Below are positions 52,159-60,401 of a DNA stretch of 64,000 nucleotides, piece after piece. Under the pieces are notes generated by a model. It made no database searches. It was not told the origin of the DNA and saw nothing but the letters and a program-made list of their open reading frames with translations. The position numbers and the translations under genes are program-made. The first letter of the stretch is position 1, and every line of letters starts with the position of its first letter. Source of the DNA: DASVFB01 sp963766345 (GTDB lineage Bacteria; Actinomycetota; Thermoleophilia; Gaiellales; Gaiellaceae). The DNA is taken from positions 1,116,001 through 1,180,000 of the forward strand of contig CAVXZL010000012.1 of assembly GCA_963766345.1 (NCBI GenBank). Direction: 5' to 3'.

Positions 52159-53234
52159 AGGTCCGCGAGGTGTCTCTCGGACGGGCCGGTGTAGACCGCG
52201 CTCGGACGGATCAACCGACCGGTCTGCTTCTGCTCGACGATGTGCGCCGACCAGCCGCCGGTGCGTGCACAAGCGAACAGTGCGGGCGTGATCGCCGCCG
52301 GGATGCGCGCGATCTCGAGGACGACGGCGCCCCAGAACTCGACGTTGGTCTCCAGCGGGCGGTCGGGATGCCGTTCGCGCAGCGCCGCGATCGCGGCCTG
52401 CTCGAGCGCCTCGGCTACTTCGACACGCGGCGACTCGAGGTCCTTCGCGGTTTGCTTCAGGACGCGGGCGCGCGGATCCTCGGCGCGATAGACGCGGTGG
52501 CCGAAGCCCATGATGCGCTCGCCGCGCGCGAGCAGGTCGTTGACGTGCTTCTCGGCGTCGCCGGATTCGGCGACCGCGTCGAGCATGGGCAGCACGCGCG
52601 CCGGCGCGCCGCCGTGCAGCGGTCCGGAGAGCGTCCCGACCGCGGCGGACAGGCAGGCGGCGCAGTCCGCGCCGGTCGACGCTGCGATTCGCGCGGTGAA
52701 CGTCGAGGCGTTCATGCCGTGCTCGGTCGCGGAGACCCAGTAGACGTCGAGCGCCTTCGCCTCGCGCGGGTCGGCCTCGCCGCGCCAGCGGATCAGGAAC
52801 TGCTCCGCGGCCGTCTTGCCCTGCTCGACTTCCGTCCTGGGCACGGCCGGCTCGTCGCCGCGCAGTGCCTGTGAGACGATCGACAGCGTCGCCGACGAGA
52901 GCTGCGCTAGGTCGTCGCGCGCCTGGTCGGCGTCGATGTCCACGAGCTGGCGGAGGCCCCACTGCGCCGCGAGCGTGGGCAGCGTCGCCTGAAGGTCGAC
53001 CCGCGCGTCGCCCGTGCGCGACGTGGGCTCCACGTCGGGGCCGGGCAGCGGTAGGCCTTGCTGCGGCGATTCGTTGACGACGAGGCCCCAGACCTGCTCG
53101 AACGGGACCGTGCCGGCCAGTTCCTCGATGTCGACGCCCCGGTACCGGAGCGCCGAGCCCTCCTTGTCCGGCTCGGCGATCTCCGTCTCGAAGGCGACGA
53201 CGCCCTCGAGGCCCAGGTTGGCGGTCGAGCTCAC
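52155..53234 (-). CDS. Citrate synthase (short type II, CitA-like)
   Basis: 359 residues. Catalytic His in SATEHGMNASTF near 190 and GPLHGGAP near 222, GFGHRVYR near 262 (second His/Arg). The usual catalytic Asp block appears as NVEFWGAVVLE near 315, with Glu in place of Asp, as in other actinobacterial paralogues. Condenses acetyl-CoA (or propionyl-CoA) with oxaloacetate. It heads the eight-gene minus-strand operon with GTGA overlap to the amidohydrolase. GTG 53234 follows CACAAT by exactly 6 nt. A methylcitrate synthase role cannot be excluded. Confidence 0.93.
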   Translation of the reverse strand: MSSTANLGLEGVVAFETEIAEPDKEGSALRYRGVDIEELAGTVPFEQVWGLVVNESPQQGLPLPGPDVEPTSRTGDARVDLQATLPTLAAQWGLRQLVDIDADQARDDLAQLSSATLSIVSQALRGDEPAVPRTEVEQGKTAAEQFLIRWRGEADPREAKALDVYWVSATEHGMNASTFTARIAASTGADCAACLSAAVGTLSGPLHGGAPARVLPMLDAVAESGDAEKHVNDLLARGERIMGFGHRVYRAEDPRARVLKQTAKDLESPRVEVAEALEQAAIAALRERHPDRPLETNVEFWGAVVLEIARIPAAITPALFACARTGGWSAHIVEQKQTGRLIRPSAVYTGPSERHLADL

Positions 53235-53240
53235 GAGTCC

Positions 53241-53246
53241 ATTGTG
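53241..53246 (-). promoter_or_regulatory. Leaderless -10 of the citrate synthase operon
   Basis: CACAAT on the minus strand, 6-nt spacer GGACTC, GTG 53234. Confidence 0.55.
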
Positions 53247-53277
53247 TCGAAACAGGCCCGCTCTTCGGGACGGTTCC

Positions 53278-53292
53278 CGGTGTCAGACACCG
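53278..53292. repeat. GGTGTCAGACACC palindrome, copy 1
   Basis: CGGTGTCAGACACCG, a 15-bp inverted repeat with one central base; the core 13-mer recurs at 53394-53406 and 57535-57547. Confidence 0.75.
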
Positions 53293-53392
53293 AACGGACC
53301 GAAGCGGCCGTGACTCCAAAAGCCGCGTAGCCCGGCGTTTGCAGCGCGTTCTCGGGGACCGGGCGCGATCTCCCGACCGGCGCTCCTCCCGC

Positions 53393-53407
53393 CGGTGTCA
53401 GACACCG
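53393..53407. repeat. GGTGTCAGACACC palindrome, copy 2
   Basis: CGGTGTCAGACACCG again, 115 bp from copy 1, followed by TTACGTGTCTG. The 101 bp between the two copies hold no gene and look like a small repeat-bounded insertion. Confidence 0.75.
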
Positions 53408-53437
53408 TTACGTGTCTGTGCCAAGTGTGTGACGAGT

Positions 53438-53450
53438 TACAGTCCCCGCC
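53438..53450 (+). promoter_or_regulatory. Leaderless promoter of the M24 peptidase gene
   Basis: TACAGT (53438-53443), 7-nt spacer, GTG 53451; 31 bp after palindrome copy 2. Confidence 0.5.
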
Positions 53451-54590
53451 GTGGGCGACGTCCTGATCTACGGCGACACGATTCGCCATCCGGAGCTCCG
53501 GCACGAGGTGCCGCTGACGCTCGGCGACCCGTTCCTCTACGCGGAGCGCGGCGATCGCCGCTACATCACGATCACCGACTTCGAATGGCCGCGGCTTCAG
53601 GAGGCCGGCGTCGAGGCGGAGCTGATCTCGCCGTTCAAGCTCGGGCTCGACCAGCTGCTCGACTCGGGAATGAAGTACTGGGAGATGGCGCTCGAGCTCA
53701 CGCTACGCGCCGTCAATCACATCGGCATCACCGAGGCGGTCGCCCCGCACACGTTCCCGCTCATGCTCGCCGAGCACCTGCGCGCGAACGGCATCGAGCT
53801 CACGCCGGAGCGCGAGCTCTTCGACCTGCGCCGCCGCGTCAAGAACGAGAGCGAGCTCGCCGGGATCCGTCGCGCGCAGCGCGCGGCCGAGGCCGGCATG
53901 GACGCCGCACGCGACCTCTTCCGGAGGGCGCAGCAGTCGAACGGCTCGCTGCTCGTCGACGGCGAGCCGCTGACCTCCGAGCGCGTGAAGCTCGCGATCC
54001 AGGACGCCTTCGCGAAGAACGGCTGCTCGGCCGAGGAGTTCATCGTCTCGCACGGCCCGCAGAGCGCGATCGGCCACGACATGGGGTCGGGCGACATCCG
54101 CCCCGGGGAGCCGATCGTCATCGACCTCTGGCCGAAGGACGCAGAAACGGCCTGCTACGCGGACATGACGCGCACGTATTGCATCGGCGACGTGCCGGAC
54201 GAGTTGCGCGAGTACCACCGCCTGGCGAAGGAGTCGCTCGACGTGTCCCTCAACGCTGTGCGCGCCGGAGCGCGCGGGTCGGACATTTACGCCGTCTCGT
54301 GCGAGCCGTTCCACCGCGAGGGCCACAAGACGCTCCTCAACAAGGAGCCCGGCGAGGTGATCGAGGACGGCTACTTCCACTCGCTCGGTCACGGAGTCGG
54401 CCTCGACGTCCACGAGCAGCCGGGCCTCGGGCGGGCGGGCGGCGAGGACCTCCTCGCCGGCGACGTCGTGACACTCGAGCCGGGCCTCTACCGCCGCGGC
54501 TGGGGCGGCTGCCGGCTCGAGGACCTCGTGCTGGTGACGGATAACGGCGCCGAGACGCTCACGAGCTACCCGTACGACCTCGAGCCCTAG
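53451..54590 (+). CDS. Xaa-Pro aminopeptidase-like M24 peptidase
   Basis: 379 residues: N-terminal creatinase-like domain (about 1-135) and pita-bread M24 domain. Metal ligands in order: Asp in PIVIDLWPKDAE near 222, Asp in CYADMTRTYC near 238, His in HSLGHGVGLDVHE near 308, Glu in VVTLEPGLYRR near 343, Glu in GCRLEDLVLVTD near 360. It cleaves X-Pro peptide bonds or is a creatinase/prolidase paralogue. The leaderless promoter fixes GTG 53451. Confidence 0.93.
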   Translation: MGDVLIYGDTIRHPELRHEVPLTLGDPFLYAERGDRRYITITDFEWPRLQEAGVEAELISPFKLGLDQLLDSGMKYWEMALELTLRAVNHIGITEAVAPHTFPLMLAEHLRANGIELTPERELFDLRRRVKNESELAGIRRAQRAAEAGMDAARDLFRRAQQSNGSLLVDGEPLTSERVKLAIQDAFAKNGCSAEEFIVSHGPQSAIGHDMGSGDIRPGEPIVIDLWPKDAETACYADMTRTYCIGDVPDELREYHRLAKESLDVSLNAVRAGARGSDIYAVSCEPFHREGHKTLLNKEPGEVIEDGYFHSLGHGVGLDVHEQPGLGRAGGEDLLAGDVVTLEPGLYRRGWGGCRLEDLVLVTDNGAETLTSYPYDLEP

Positions 54591-54665
54591 CGCCACGCAG
54601 GATTAACAAGCCTTCGGACGGGTATTTCTCGAAGTCCGTTCGTTCCTCGCTGAAAGGAGGCAGCA

Positions 54666-55370
54666 ATGGCTGTCTACGCCGAGGATCGTGCAGCACCGAC
54701 GCTCGTGGAGGCGGTTCCCGCCGCCGACCCGGCCCCGCTCGGGCTCGCAGCGTTCGCGCTGACCACGTTCATTCTCAGCGGGCACAACGCCACGTTCATC
54801 CCGGACGTGATCTGGGTCGGGCTGGCGATGTTCTACGGCGGGCTCACGCAGCTGCTCGCCGGCATGTGGGAGTTCCGGAACCGGAACGTCTTCGGGTCGA
54901 CCGCGTTCTCGACCTACGGCGGGTTCTGGATGTCGCTCGGCCTGTTCGTCATCCTCGCCGAGACGACGAAGCTCGGCGCCGGGCTGAAGGGGCCGGACGT
55001 GCTCAACTCGCTCGCCTGGTTCCTGCTGGCGTTCGCGATCTTCAACACGTACATGATGATGTGGAGCACGCGTGTGAGCGTTGCCGTGTTCGCCGTGTTC
55101 GCGACGCTGGAGGCGACCGAGATCCTCCTCGCGATCGGCTTCTTCCACGAAGCCCACGGCGGCAGTGCCTACATCACGCACGTCGGCGGCTGGGTCGGGA
55201 TCGTCACCGCCGCGACCGCGTGGTACGCGTCGGCCGCGGGTGTCATCAACGGCATGTCGCCCGACCGAAAAGTGCTGCCGGTTGGCTCTCCGCTCTGGGG
55301 CGGAACCCCCGTAGGATCACGGCGGGGTTCACCGATGCCCAGGCGGAGGGAGGTAGCGGGTGGCCACTGA
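54666..55370 (+). CDS. Acetate/succinate transporter, SatP (YaaH/GPR1/FUN34) family
   Basis: 234 residues, six membrane helices. Family signature (N/D)PAPLGLAAFALTTF near 21 and the FGSTAFSTYGGFWMSLG region near 77. It imports acetate by proton symport. The last ~35 residues (VGSPLWGGTPVGSRRGSPMP...) extend past the usual end and overlap the acetyl-CoA synthetase start, so the true C-terminus is as read but poorly conserved. Shine-Dalgarno AAAGGAGG is 6 nt before ATG 54666. Transport plus activation of acetate in one operon. Confidence 0.92.
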   Translation: MAVYAEDRAAPTLVEAVPAADPAPLGLAAFALTTFILSGHNATFIPDVIWVGLAMFYGGLTQLLAGMWEFRNRNVFGSTAFSTYGGFWMSLGLFVILAETTKLGAGLKGPDVLNSLAWFLLAFAIFNTYMMMWSTRVSVAVFAVFATLEATEILLAIGFFHEAHGGSAYITHVGGWVGIVTAATAWYASAAGVINGMSPDRKVLPVGSPLWGGTPVGSRRGSPMPRRREVAGGH

Positions 55371-57318
55371 GACCTCGCACCACGCGATCGACACGATGCT
55401 CCTCGAGGAGCGGCGGTACCCGCCGCCCGAGGAGTTCGCCTCACAGGCGAACGCGCAGCGCGAGATCTACGAACGTGACCGCGACGAGTTCTGGGGCGCC
55501 GAGGCGCGCGAGCGTGTGACGTGGTTCGAGCCGTTCGAGACCGTCTGCGAGTGGAACCTGCCGTACGCGAAGTGGTTCGTCGGCGGCAAGCTCAACGCGA
55601 CGTACAACTGCGTCGACCGGCACGTCGAGGCCGGCAACGGCGCCAAGGTCGCGTTCCACTGGGAGGGCGAGCCCGAAGGCGACCGGCGTGACGTCACGTT
55701 CGAGGATCTGAAGCGCGAGACGACCAAGCTCGCGAATGCGCTGAAGTCGCTCGGCGTGGAGAAGGGCACGCCCGTCGGCATCTACATGGGCATGGTCCCC
55801 GAGGCGCCGATCGCGATGCTCGCGTGCGCCCGCATCGGCGCTCCGCACACGTTCGTGTTCGGCGGGTTCTCCGCGGACTCGCTCTCCGGACGGCTGCAGG
55901 ACATGGGGTGCGAGGTCGTGATCACGCAGGACGAGGCGTGGCGTCGCGGCACGACCGTGCCGTTGAAGAAGACGACCGACGAGGCCGTCGCCGAGTCGCC
56001 GACCGTGAAGAACGTCATCGTGCTCAAGCGCACGGGCGGCGACGTGCCGATGCAGGAGGGCCGCGACCACTGGTGGGACGAGCTCGCGACCGACGAGTCC
56101 GACTGCCCGTGCGAGCCGATGGACGCGGAGGATCTGCTCTACCTCCTCTACACATCCGGTACGACGGCGAAGCCGAAGGGGATCGCGCACACGACGGCCG
56201 GCTACCTCGTCGGCGTCGCGACGACGCACCACTACATCTTCGACATCAAGCCCGACTCGGTGTACTGGTGCGCGGCCGACGTCGGCTGGGTCACCGGCCA
56301 CAGCTACATCGTCTACGGCCCGCTCTGCAACGGAACGACGGGCGTCATGTACGAGGGCACGCCCGACTTCCCCGACAAGGACCGCTGGTGGGAGATCGTC
56401 GAGCGCTACAAGGTCGACATCCTCTACACGGCGCCGACGGCGATCCGCTCGCACATGAAGTGGGGACCGGAGTACGCGCAGAAGCACGACCTCTCGTCGC
56501 TGCGACTGCTCGGCTCCGTCGGCGAGCCGATCAACCCGGAGGCGTGGGTCTGGTACCACGAGCACATCGGCGGCGGGCGCTGCCCCGTCGTCGACACGTG
56601 GTGGCAGACCGAGACGGGGATGATCCTGATCACGCCGCTGCCGGGGATCACGACGCTGAAGCCCGGCTCCGCGACGAGGCCGTTCCCCGGCGTCGAGGCC
56701 GCGGTCTACGACGAGCAGGGCAACGAGGTCGGCCCGGGCGGCGGCGGGTACCTCGTGCTGAAGAGCCCGTGGCCGGCGATGCTCCGCGGCATCTACAAGG
56801 ACGACGAGCGGTACGAGGAGACGTACTGGTCGCGATACGACGGCGTCTACTTCGCGGGCGACGGCGCGCGGATCGACGAGGACGGCGACTTCTGGCTGCT
56901 CGGCCGCGTCGACGACGTGATGAACGTGTCCGGGCACCGCATCTCGACGATCGAGGTCGAGAGCGCGCTCGTCGATCACCCGGAGGTCGCGGAGGCCGCC
57001 GTGTGCGGGCGCAACGACCCGCAGACGGGACAGGCGATCGTCGCCTACGTGACGCTCAAGGGCGGCAAGGAGGGCTCGCCCGAGAAGCTCGTCGAGCTGC
57101 GCAACCACGTCGGGACGAAGATCGGCCCGATCGCAAAGCCGGCGAACATCGTGTTCACGCCGGAGCTCCCGAAGACGCGCAGCGGCAAGATCATGCGCCG
57201 ACTGCTCCGTGACGTCGCCGACCACCGGCCGCTCGGCGACACCACGACGCTCGCCGATCCCGCGGTCGTCGAGGAGATCAAGACCCGCGCGGACTCCGAA
57301 GCGTCCGACCAGGAGTGA
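55360..57318 (+). CDS. acs: Acetyl-CoA synthetase (AMP-forming)
   Basis: 652 residues, full length. Makes acetyl-CoA from acetate, ATP and CoA via acetyl-AMP. Motifs: P-loop LLYTSGTTAKPKGIAHT near 262, GSVGEPINPEAWVWY near 385, DTWWQTETGMI near 412 (acetate-pocket Trp), GDGARIDEDGDFWLLGRVDD near 510, and the acetylation-controlled Lys in PKTRSGKIMRR near 610, a target for GNAT enzymes such as that encoded at 25380. GTG 55360 with GGGAGG 7 nt upstream; it overlaps satP by 11 bp. Confidence 0.97.
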   Translation: MATETSHHAIDTMLLEERRYPPPEEFASQANAQREIYERDRDEFWGAEARERVTWFEPFETVCEWNLPYAKWFVGGKLNATYNCVDRHVEAGNGAKVAFHWEGEPEGDRRDVTFEDLKRETTKLANALKSLGVEKGTPVGIYMGMVPEAPIAMLACARIGAPHTFVFGGFSADSLSGRLQDMGCEVVITQDEAWRRGTTVPLKKTTDEAVAESPTVKNVIVLKRTGGDVPMQEGRDHWWDELATDESDCPCEPMDAEDLLYLLYTSGTTAKPKGIAHTTAGYLVGVATTHHYIFDIKPDSVYWCAADVGWVTGHSYIVYGPLCNGTTGVMYEGTPDFPDKDRWWEIVERYKVDILYTAPTAIRSHMKWGPEYAQKHDLSSLRLLGSVGEPINPEAWVWYHEHIGGGRCPVVDTWWQTETGMILITPLPGITTLKPGSATRPFPGVEAAVYDEQGNEVGPGGGGYLVLKSPWPAMLRGIYKDDERYEETYWSRYDGVYFAGDGARIDEDGDFWLLGRVDDVMNVSGHRISTIEVESALVDHPEVAEAAVCGRNDPQTGQAIVAYVTLKGGKEGSPEKLVELRNHVGTKIGPIAKPANIVFTPELPKTRSGKIMRRLLRDVADHRPLGDTTTLADPAVVEEIKTRADSEASDQE

Positions 57319-57506
57319 CACGTCCCACACTCGAGACGGAGCGGCTGCTCTTGCGGCCGTTCCGGCTCGAGGACGCACCCGATGTGCACCGTCTTGCCTC
57401 GGCGCGCGAGATCGCTGCGGACTACGAGGTGACGGACAAGGACGTCATTCCAGCGGTGGACAGCCGCTTTCGCGACAGCCGCTCAGGCGTTTTCGGCGGC
57501 GCGTGA
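57315..57506 (+). pseudogene. Truncated GNAT acetyltransferase remnant
   Basis: 63 codons. The first ~38 (TLETERLLLRPFRLEDAPDV) are a normal GNAT N-terminus; after ASAREIAADY the similarity stops and the sequence becomes unrelated up to TGA 57506, so the acetyl-CoA-binding half is gone. GTG 57315 overlaps the acs stop. The break lies close to a GGTGTCAGACACC palindrome (57535), consistent with an insertion/deletion event there. Confidence 0.65.
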
Positions 57507-57534
57507 CCGGGACTGGCTCCGAATGGTGTCAGAC

Positions 57535-57547
57535 ACCGCACGGCGTC
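57535..57547. repeat. GGTGTCAGACACC palindrome, copy 3
   Basis: Same 13-mer as at 53279 and 53394. It sits in a 117-bp gap with no gene, between the truncated GNAT gene and the M16 peptidase stop. Confidence 0.7.
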
Positions 57548-57623
57548 AAGTCGCAGTTTCGGCCACGGCTCAAAAGAGCCGCATCTCTGGGTCGGAGTGG
57601 ACGCCGCGCGGAAAGCTGAGTGT

Positions 57624-58907
57624 CTAAACGGCGAGCAGCTTCTCGAACCGCTCCGCGTCCTCGAACGGCCCGATCAGCGCGAGCCGCAGCGCGTTCGAGC
57701 CCACGACCTCCTGCGCGACGCGCTGCACGTCCGCGGCCGTGACCGCGTCGATCTGCGCGAGCACCTCGTCCGGCTCGACCGCCGAGCCTTCGAGCACCTC
57801 GCGCCTGAGGCCGAAGAGGATCAACCCCTGCGGATTCTCGAGCTGGAGCACGAACCGCCCCTTCGCGAAGTTCTTCGCCTTCTCGAGCTCGTCCGCGGGC
57901 ACCTCCTCGTCGACGATGCGCTTGAGCTCGTCGACGATCGTCGTCACCGCCTCGTCGATCCGGTTGATGTCGACGCCCGCCTGCGAGTGCAGCGAGCCCA
58001 CGTCGGTATACGCGTGGTTGATCGCGTACACGTAGTACGCGAGCCCGCGCCGCTCGCGCACCTCGGTGAAGAGTCGCGACGACATCCCGCCGCCGAGCAC
58101 CGTCGCGAGAATCTGGAGGACGTAGCGATCGGGATGGTCGAGCGGCCTGCTCGGCACGCCGAGGACGAGGTGCGCCTGGTCGGACGCCTTCGTGTGCAGC
58201 TTGACGTGCGGCCTGCTGCCGTTCGGCAGCGGCTGGAGCGGCGGCCTCGGCGGCGTTGTGGCCGGCTCGAGGTCGCCCAGCAGGCGGGCGACTTCGCTGT
58301 GCGTGTCGTCGTCGAGCCGCCCGGCGATCCCCACGACCGCCCTCGACGACTTGTACCAGCGGTCGATGTAGTCGTGGAACGTCTCCCGCGTCGCGGCGCG
58401 AACGGTCTCCTTGCGGCCGATGATGTCCCAGCCGAGCGGCTGGTCGCCGTACATCAACGAGTCGTACACACCGCCGATGTAGTCGCGCGGCGTGTCGAAG
58501 TACATGTTCATCTCCTCGATGATCACGCCCTTCTCGCGCTCGATCTCTTCGGGCTCGAACTTGGAGTAGCGGAGCATGTCGGTGAGAACGTCGAGCGCGA
58601 TCCCCTGGTGCTCGGACGCACACCTGACGTAGTAGCCCGTGTACTCCTTGCCCGTGAACGCGTTGAACTCGCCGCCGATGCCGTCGATCGCCATGCCGAT
58701 GTCGCGCGCGGTCGGTCGCCGTTCGGTTCCCTTGAAGAACATGTGCTCGGCGAAGTGTGCGATCCCATTCGTCTCCTCGGTCTCGTAGCGGGTGCCCGCC
58801 GCGAAGAAGACGAAGACGGTCGTGGAGGCAACCTGCGGCAGCGATGCGGTCAGCAGGCGCAGGCCGTTGTCGAGGGTCGTGCGTTCGAAGACTGAGGTTC
58901 GTTTCAT
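57624..58907 (-). CDS. M16-family zinc peptidase (processing-peptidase-like)
   Basis: 427 residues, two M16 domains. Inverted zinc motif HFAEHMFFKGT (His-x2-Glu-His) near 50 and the third ligand Glu in EKGVIIEEMNMYFD near 127. The C-terminal domain has the Arg-Tyr substrate pair in RRGLAYYVYAINHAY near 285. Family members act on peptides, signal fragments or PQQ precursors; this single-chain form resembles actinobacterial PepR/YmxG-type proteins. ATG 58907 with AAGGG 7 nt upstream. The upstream untranslated stretch is copy 2 of the structured element. Confidence 0.93.
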   Translation of the reverse strand: MKRTSVFERTTLDNGLRLLTASLPQVASTTVFVFFAAGTRYETEETNGIAHFAEHMFFKGTERRPTARDIGMAIDGIGGEFNAFTGKEYTGYYVRCASEHQGIALDVLTDMLRYSKFEPEEIEREKGVIIEEMNMYFDTPRDYIGGVYDSLMYGDQPLGWDIIGRKETVRAATRETFHDYIDRWYKSSRAVVGIAGRLDDDTHSEVARLLGDLEPATTPPRPPLQPLPNGSRPHVKLHTKASDQAHLVLGVPSRPLDHPDRYVLQILATVLGGGMSSRLFTEVRERRGLAYYVYAINHAYTDVGSLHSQAGVDINRIDEAVTTIVDELKRIVDEEVPADELEKAKNFAKGRFVLQLENPQGLILFGLRREVLEGSAVEPDEVLAQIDAVTAADVQRVAQEVVGSNALRLALIGPFEDAERFEKLLAV

Positions 58908-59054
58908 GATGACCCTTCGTTGACGGGGTGCGATGGACGGTGCGAGGCAAGGACGCAGGGGGACCCGATATGCCGGCATATCGGATCGACCGAGGACGCC
59001 GCATCGCGCCGTCCAGCGCGGCCCGGCGACACAAGGCTCATCGTGAGACGGGCT
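58908..59054 (-). repeat. Structured post-stop element, copy 2
   Basis: Lies between the thioesterase stop (59062) and the M16 peptidase start (58907). The conserved 14-mer is at 58947-58960 and the 13-mer at 58987-58999. Hairpin 1 is CCGATATGCC (58965-58974) with GGCATATCGG (58975-58984), extended by GA/TC pairs, fully different in sequence from copy 1 but still paired. Hairpin 2 uses GCCGT/GCGGC with a G-U pair. The right end GGCTCATCGTGAGA mirrors the left TCATGATGACCC imperfectly. On the minus strand it begins 7 bases after the thioesterase stop. Confidence 0.75.
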
Positions 59055-59061
59055 TGTGCCA

Positions 59062-59433
59062 TCAGGCGGCGAACCTCTCCTTCCATTCGGGCGGCAGCTC
59101 GACGGAGCGAGCCTGCGCGTAGTCGTAGGCGACGAGCACGGTCTTCGCCTCGGCGACGAGGCGATCGCGCGCGCGCAACTCGTAGGCGAGGTCGAAGCTC
59201 TTCGTGCCGACGCGTGTCGGCGTGACGGCGATCTCCACCGTGTCGCCGAGCTCGACCGGCGAGCGGAAGTCGATCTCGAGCCGCGCGAGGATCATGTTCT
59301 CCACGTCGGCGCCTTGCGGCGAGAGAAACGCGATGCGCGCCTGCTCGACGAACGTCGCGTACACCGCGTTGTTCATGTGGCCGAGTGAGTCGAGGTCGCG
59401 AAAGCGAACGGTCTCGCGGTGGACGAACGTCAC
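59062..59433 (-). CDS. 4-hydroxybenzoyl-CoA thioesterase family protein (hotdog)
   Basis: 123 residues, single hotdog domain. Active-site region VRFRDLDSLGHMNNAVYATF near 11-30 (Asp13/Asp15 type, catalytic acid followed by Gly-His-Met-Asn), helix FVEQARIAFL, strand pairs EIAVTPTRVGTKSFDLAYEL. Hydrolyses an acyl-CoA of unknown chain. GTG 59433 overlaps the epimerase stop (GTGA) and also follows TAGCAT by 7 nt, so it may have its own leaderless promoter. Confidence 0.88.
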   Translation of the reverse strand: MTFVHRETVRFRDLDSLGHMNNAVYATFVEQARIAFLSPQGADVENMILARLEIDFRSPVELGDTVEIAVTPTRVGTKSFDLAYELRARDRLVAEAKTVLVAYDYAQARSVELPPEWKERFAA

Positions 59434-60401
59434 CCGCCTGATGCTAACGACGCCCACTCCGCGAGCAGCTCGGCCTCCCGCTCCGGCTTCATGCCTGCGC
59501 TCTCCGTCAGCTCCGCCTCTTCGAGCGCGCCGCCGATCGTCTCCGCGAGCGGCCTGAAGGTGAGCCCGGCAGCGATCGCGCGCGACGAGTCGGCTTCCAG
59601 CAGGCCGGCCATCTCGGCGTCGACCACCCACAGGGGCAGCTCCATCCACTCGCCGACCTCGCGCTCGAGCAGGAACTTCTCGTCCACCCACACGAGGCGC
59701 GCGTCGGGGTTCACCGTCGTGCGCGTCGCCTCGAGCAGCGACTCCATCGTGAACGGCGGCGTCACCGCGTTGAAGGTTCCGCCGGTGCGCTGCTCGGTCA
59801 GCGTCACCAGCCACGCGCCGAGATCGCGGCCGTCGATCACCTGCGCCGGGTGGTCCCGCGGCTCCGGCGCGAGCACGTCGCCGCCGCGCGCGATGCGATG
59901 CGGCCAGTACGTGAAGCGACCGGTCGGATCGTGCGGCCCGACGATGAGCCCCGGCCTGACGATCGCCGACGCGTCGCCGTACGTACGCCGCACGACGCGC
60001 TCGCACTCCGCTTTGAGCGGACCGTAGAAGTCGAGCGACTCGGTCACGTCATCGGGCAGCTCGGCGGTGGGCGAGTCCTCCGTTGGCGGCTCGGAGAGGT
60101 TGCCGTACGCAGAGATGCTCGAGATGAAGACGTAGAACGGGACGCTGTCGCGCAGCAACGAGACCGACTGCTCGACGACGCGCGGGTAATAGCCGCACGT
60201 GTCGATGACCGCGTCCCACTCGTGGCCGCGGAGCACGTCGAGGCCGCCGTCGCGGTCGCCGTAGAGCATCTCGGCGCCGGGGAAGAGGTCGGGGTTCGTC
60301 TGGCCGCGGGTGAACGTCGTGACCTCGTGCCCGTTCGCGAGCGCGGTCTCGGTGGCCGCGCGTCCCGCGAACCGCGTCCCGCCGATGATCAGAAGTCGGA
60401 T
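59430..60401 (-). CDS. NAD-dependent epimerase/dehydratase (extended SDR)
   Basis: 323 residues. Rossmann motif LLIIGGTRFAGRAATETALA at the N-terminus, VIDTCGYYPRVVEQSV near 65, SSISAYGN near 92, and FYGPLKAECERVV near 122 (Tyr-x3-Lys). Atypical extended SDR of the type that includes isoflavone-reductase-like and RNA-binding paralogues; substrate unknown. No ATG, GTG or TTG precedes RLLIIGG in frame; ATC 60401, 4 nt after GGAGG, sits exactly where Met is expected, CTG 60392 being the alternative. It overlaps the aminotransferase stop by 13 bp. Confidence 0.87.
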   Translation of the reverse strand: MRLLIIGGTRFAGRAATETALANGHEVTTFTRGQTNPDLFPGAEMLYGDRDGGLDVLRGHEWDAVIDTCGYYPRVVEQSVSLLRDSVPFYVFISSISAYGNLSEPPTEDSPTAELPDDVTESLDFYGPLKAECERVVRRTYGDASAIVRPGLIVGPHDPTGRFTYWPHRIARGGDVLAPEPRDHPAQVIDGRDLGAWLVTLTEQRTGGTFNAVTPPFTMESLLEATRTTVNPDARLVWVDEKFLLEREVGEWMELPLWVVDAEMAGLLEADSSRAIAAGLTFRPLAETIGGALEEAELTESAGMKPEREAELLAEWASLASGG

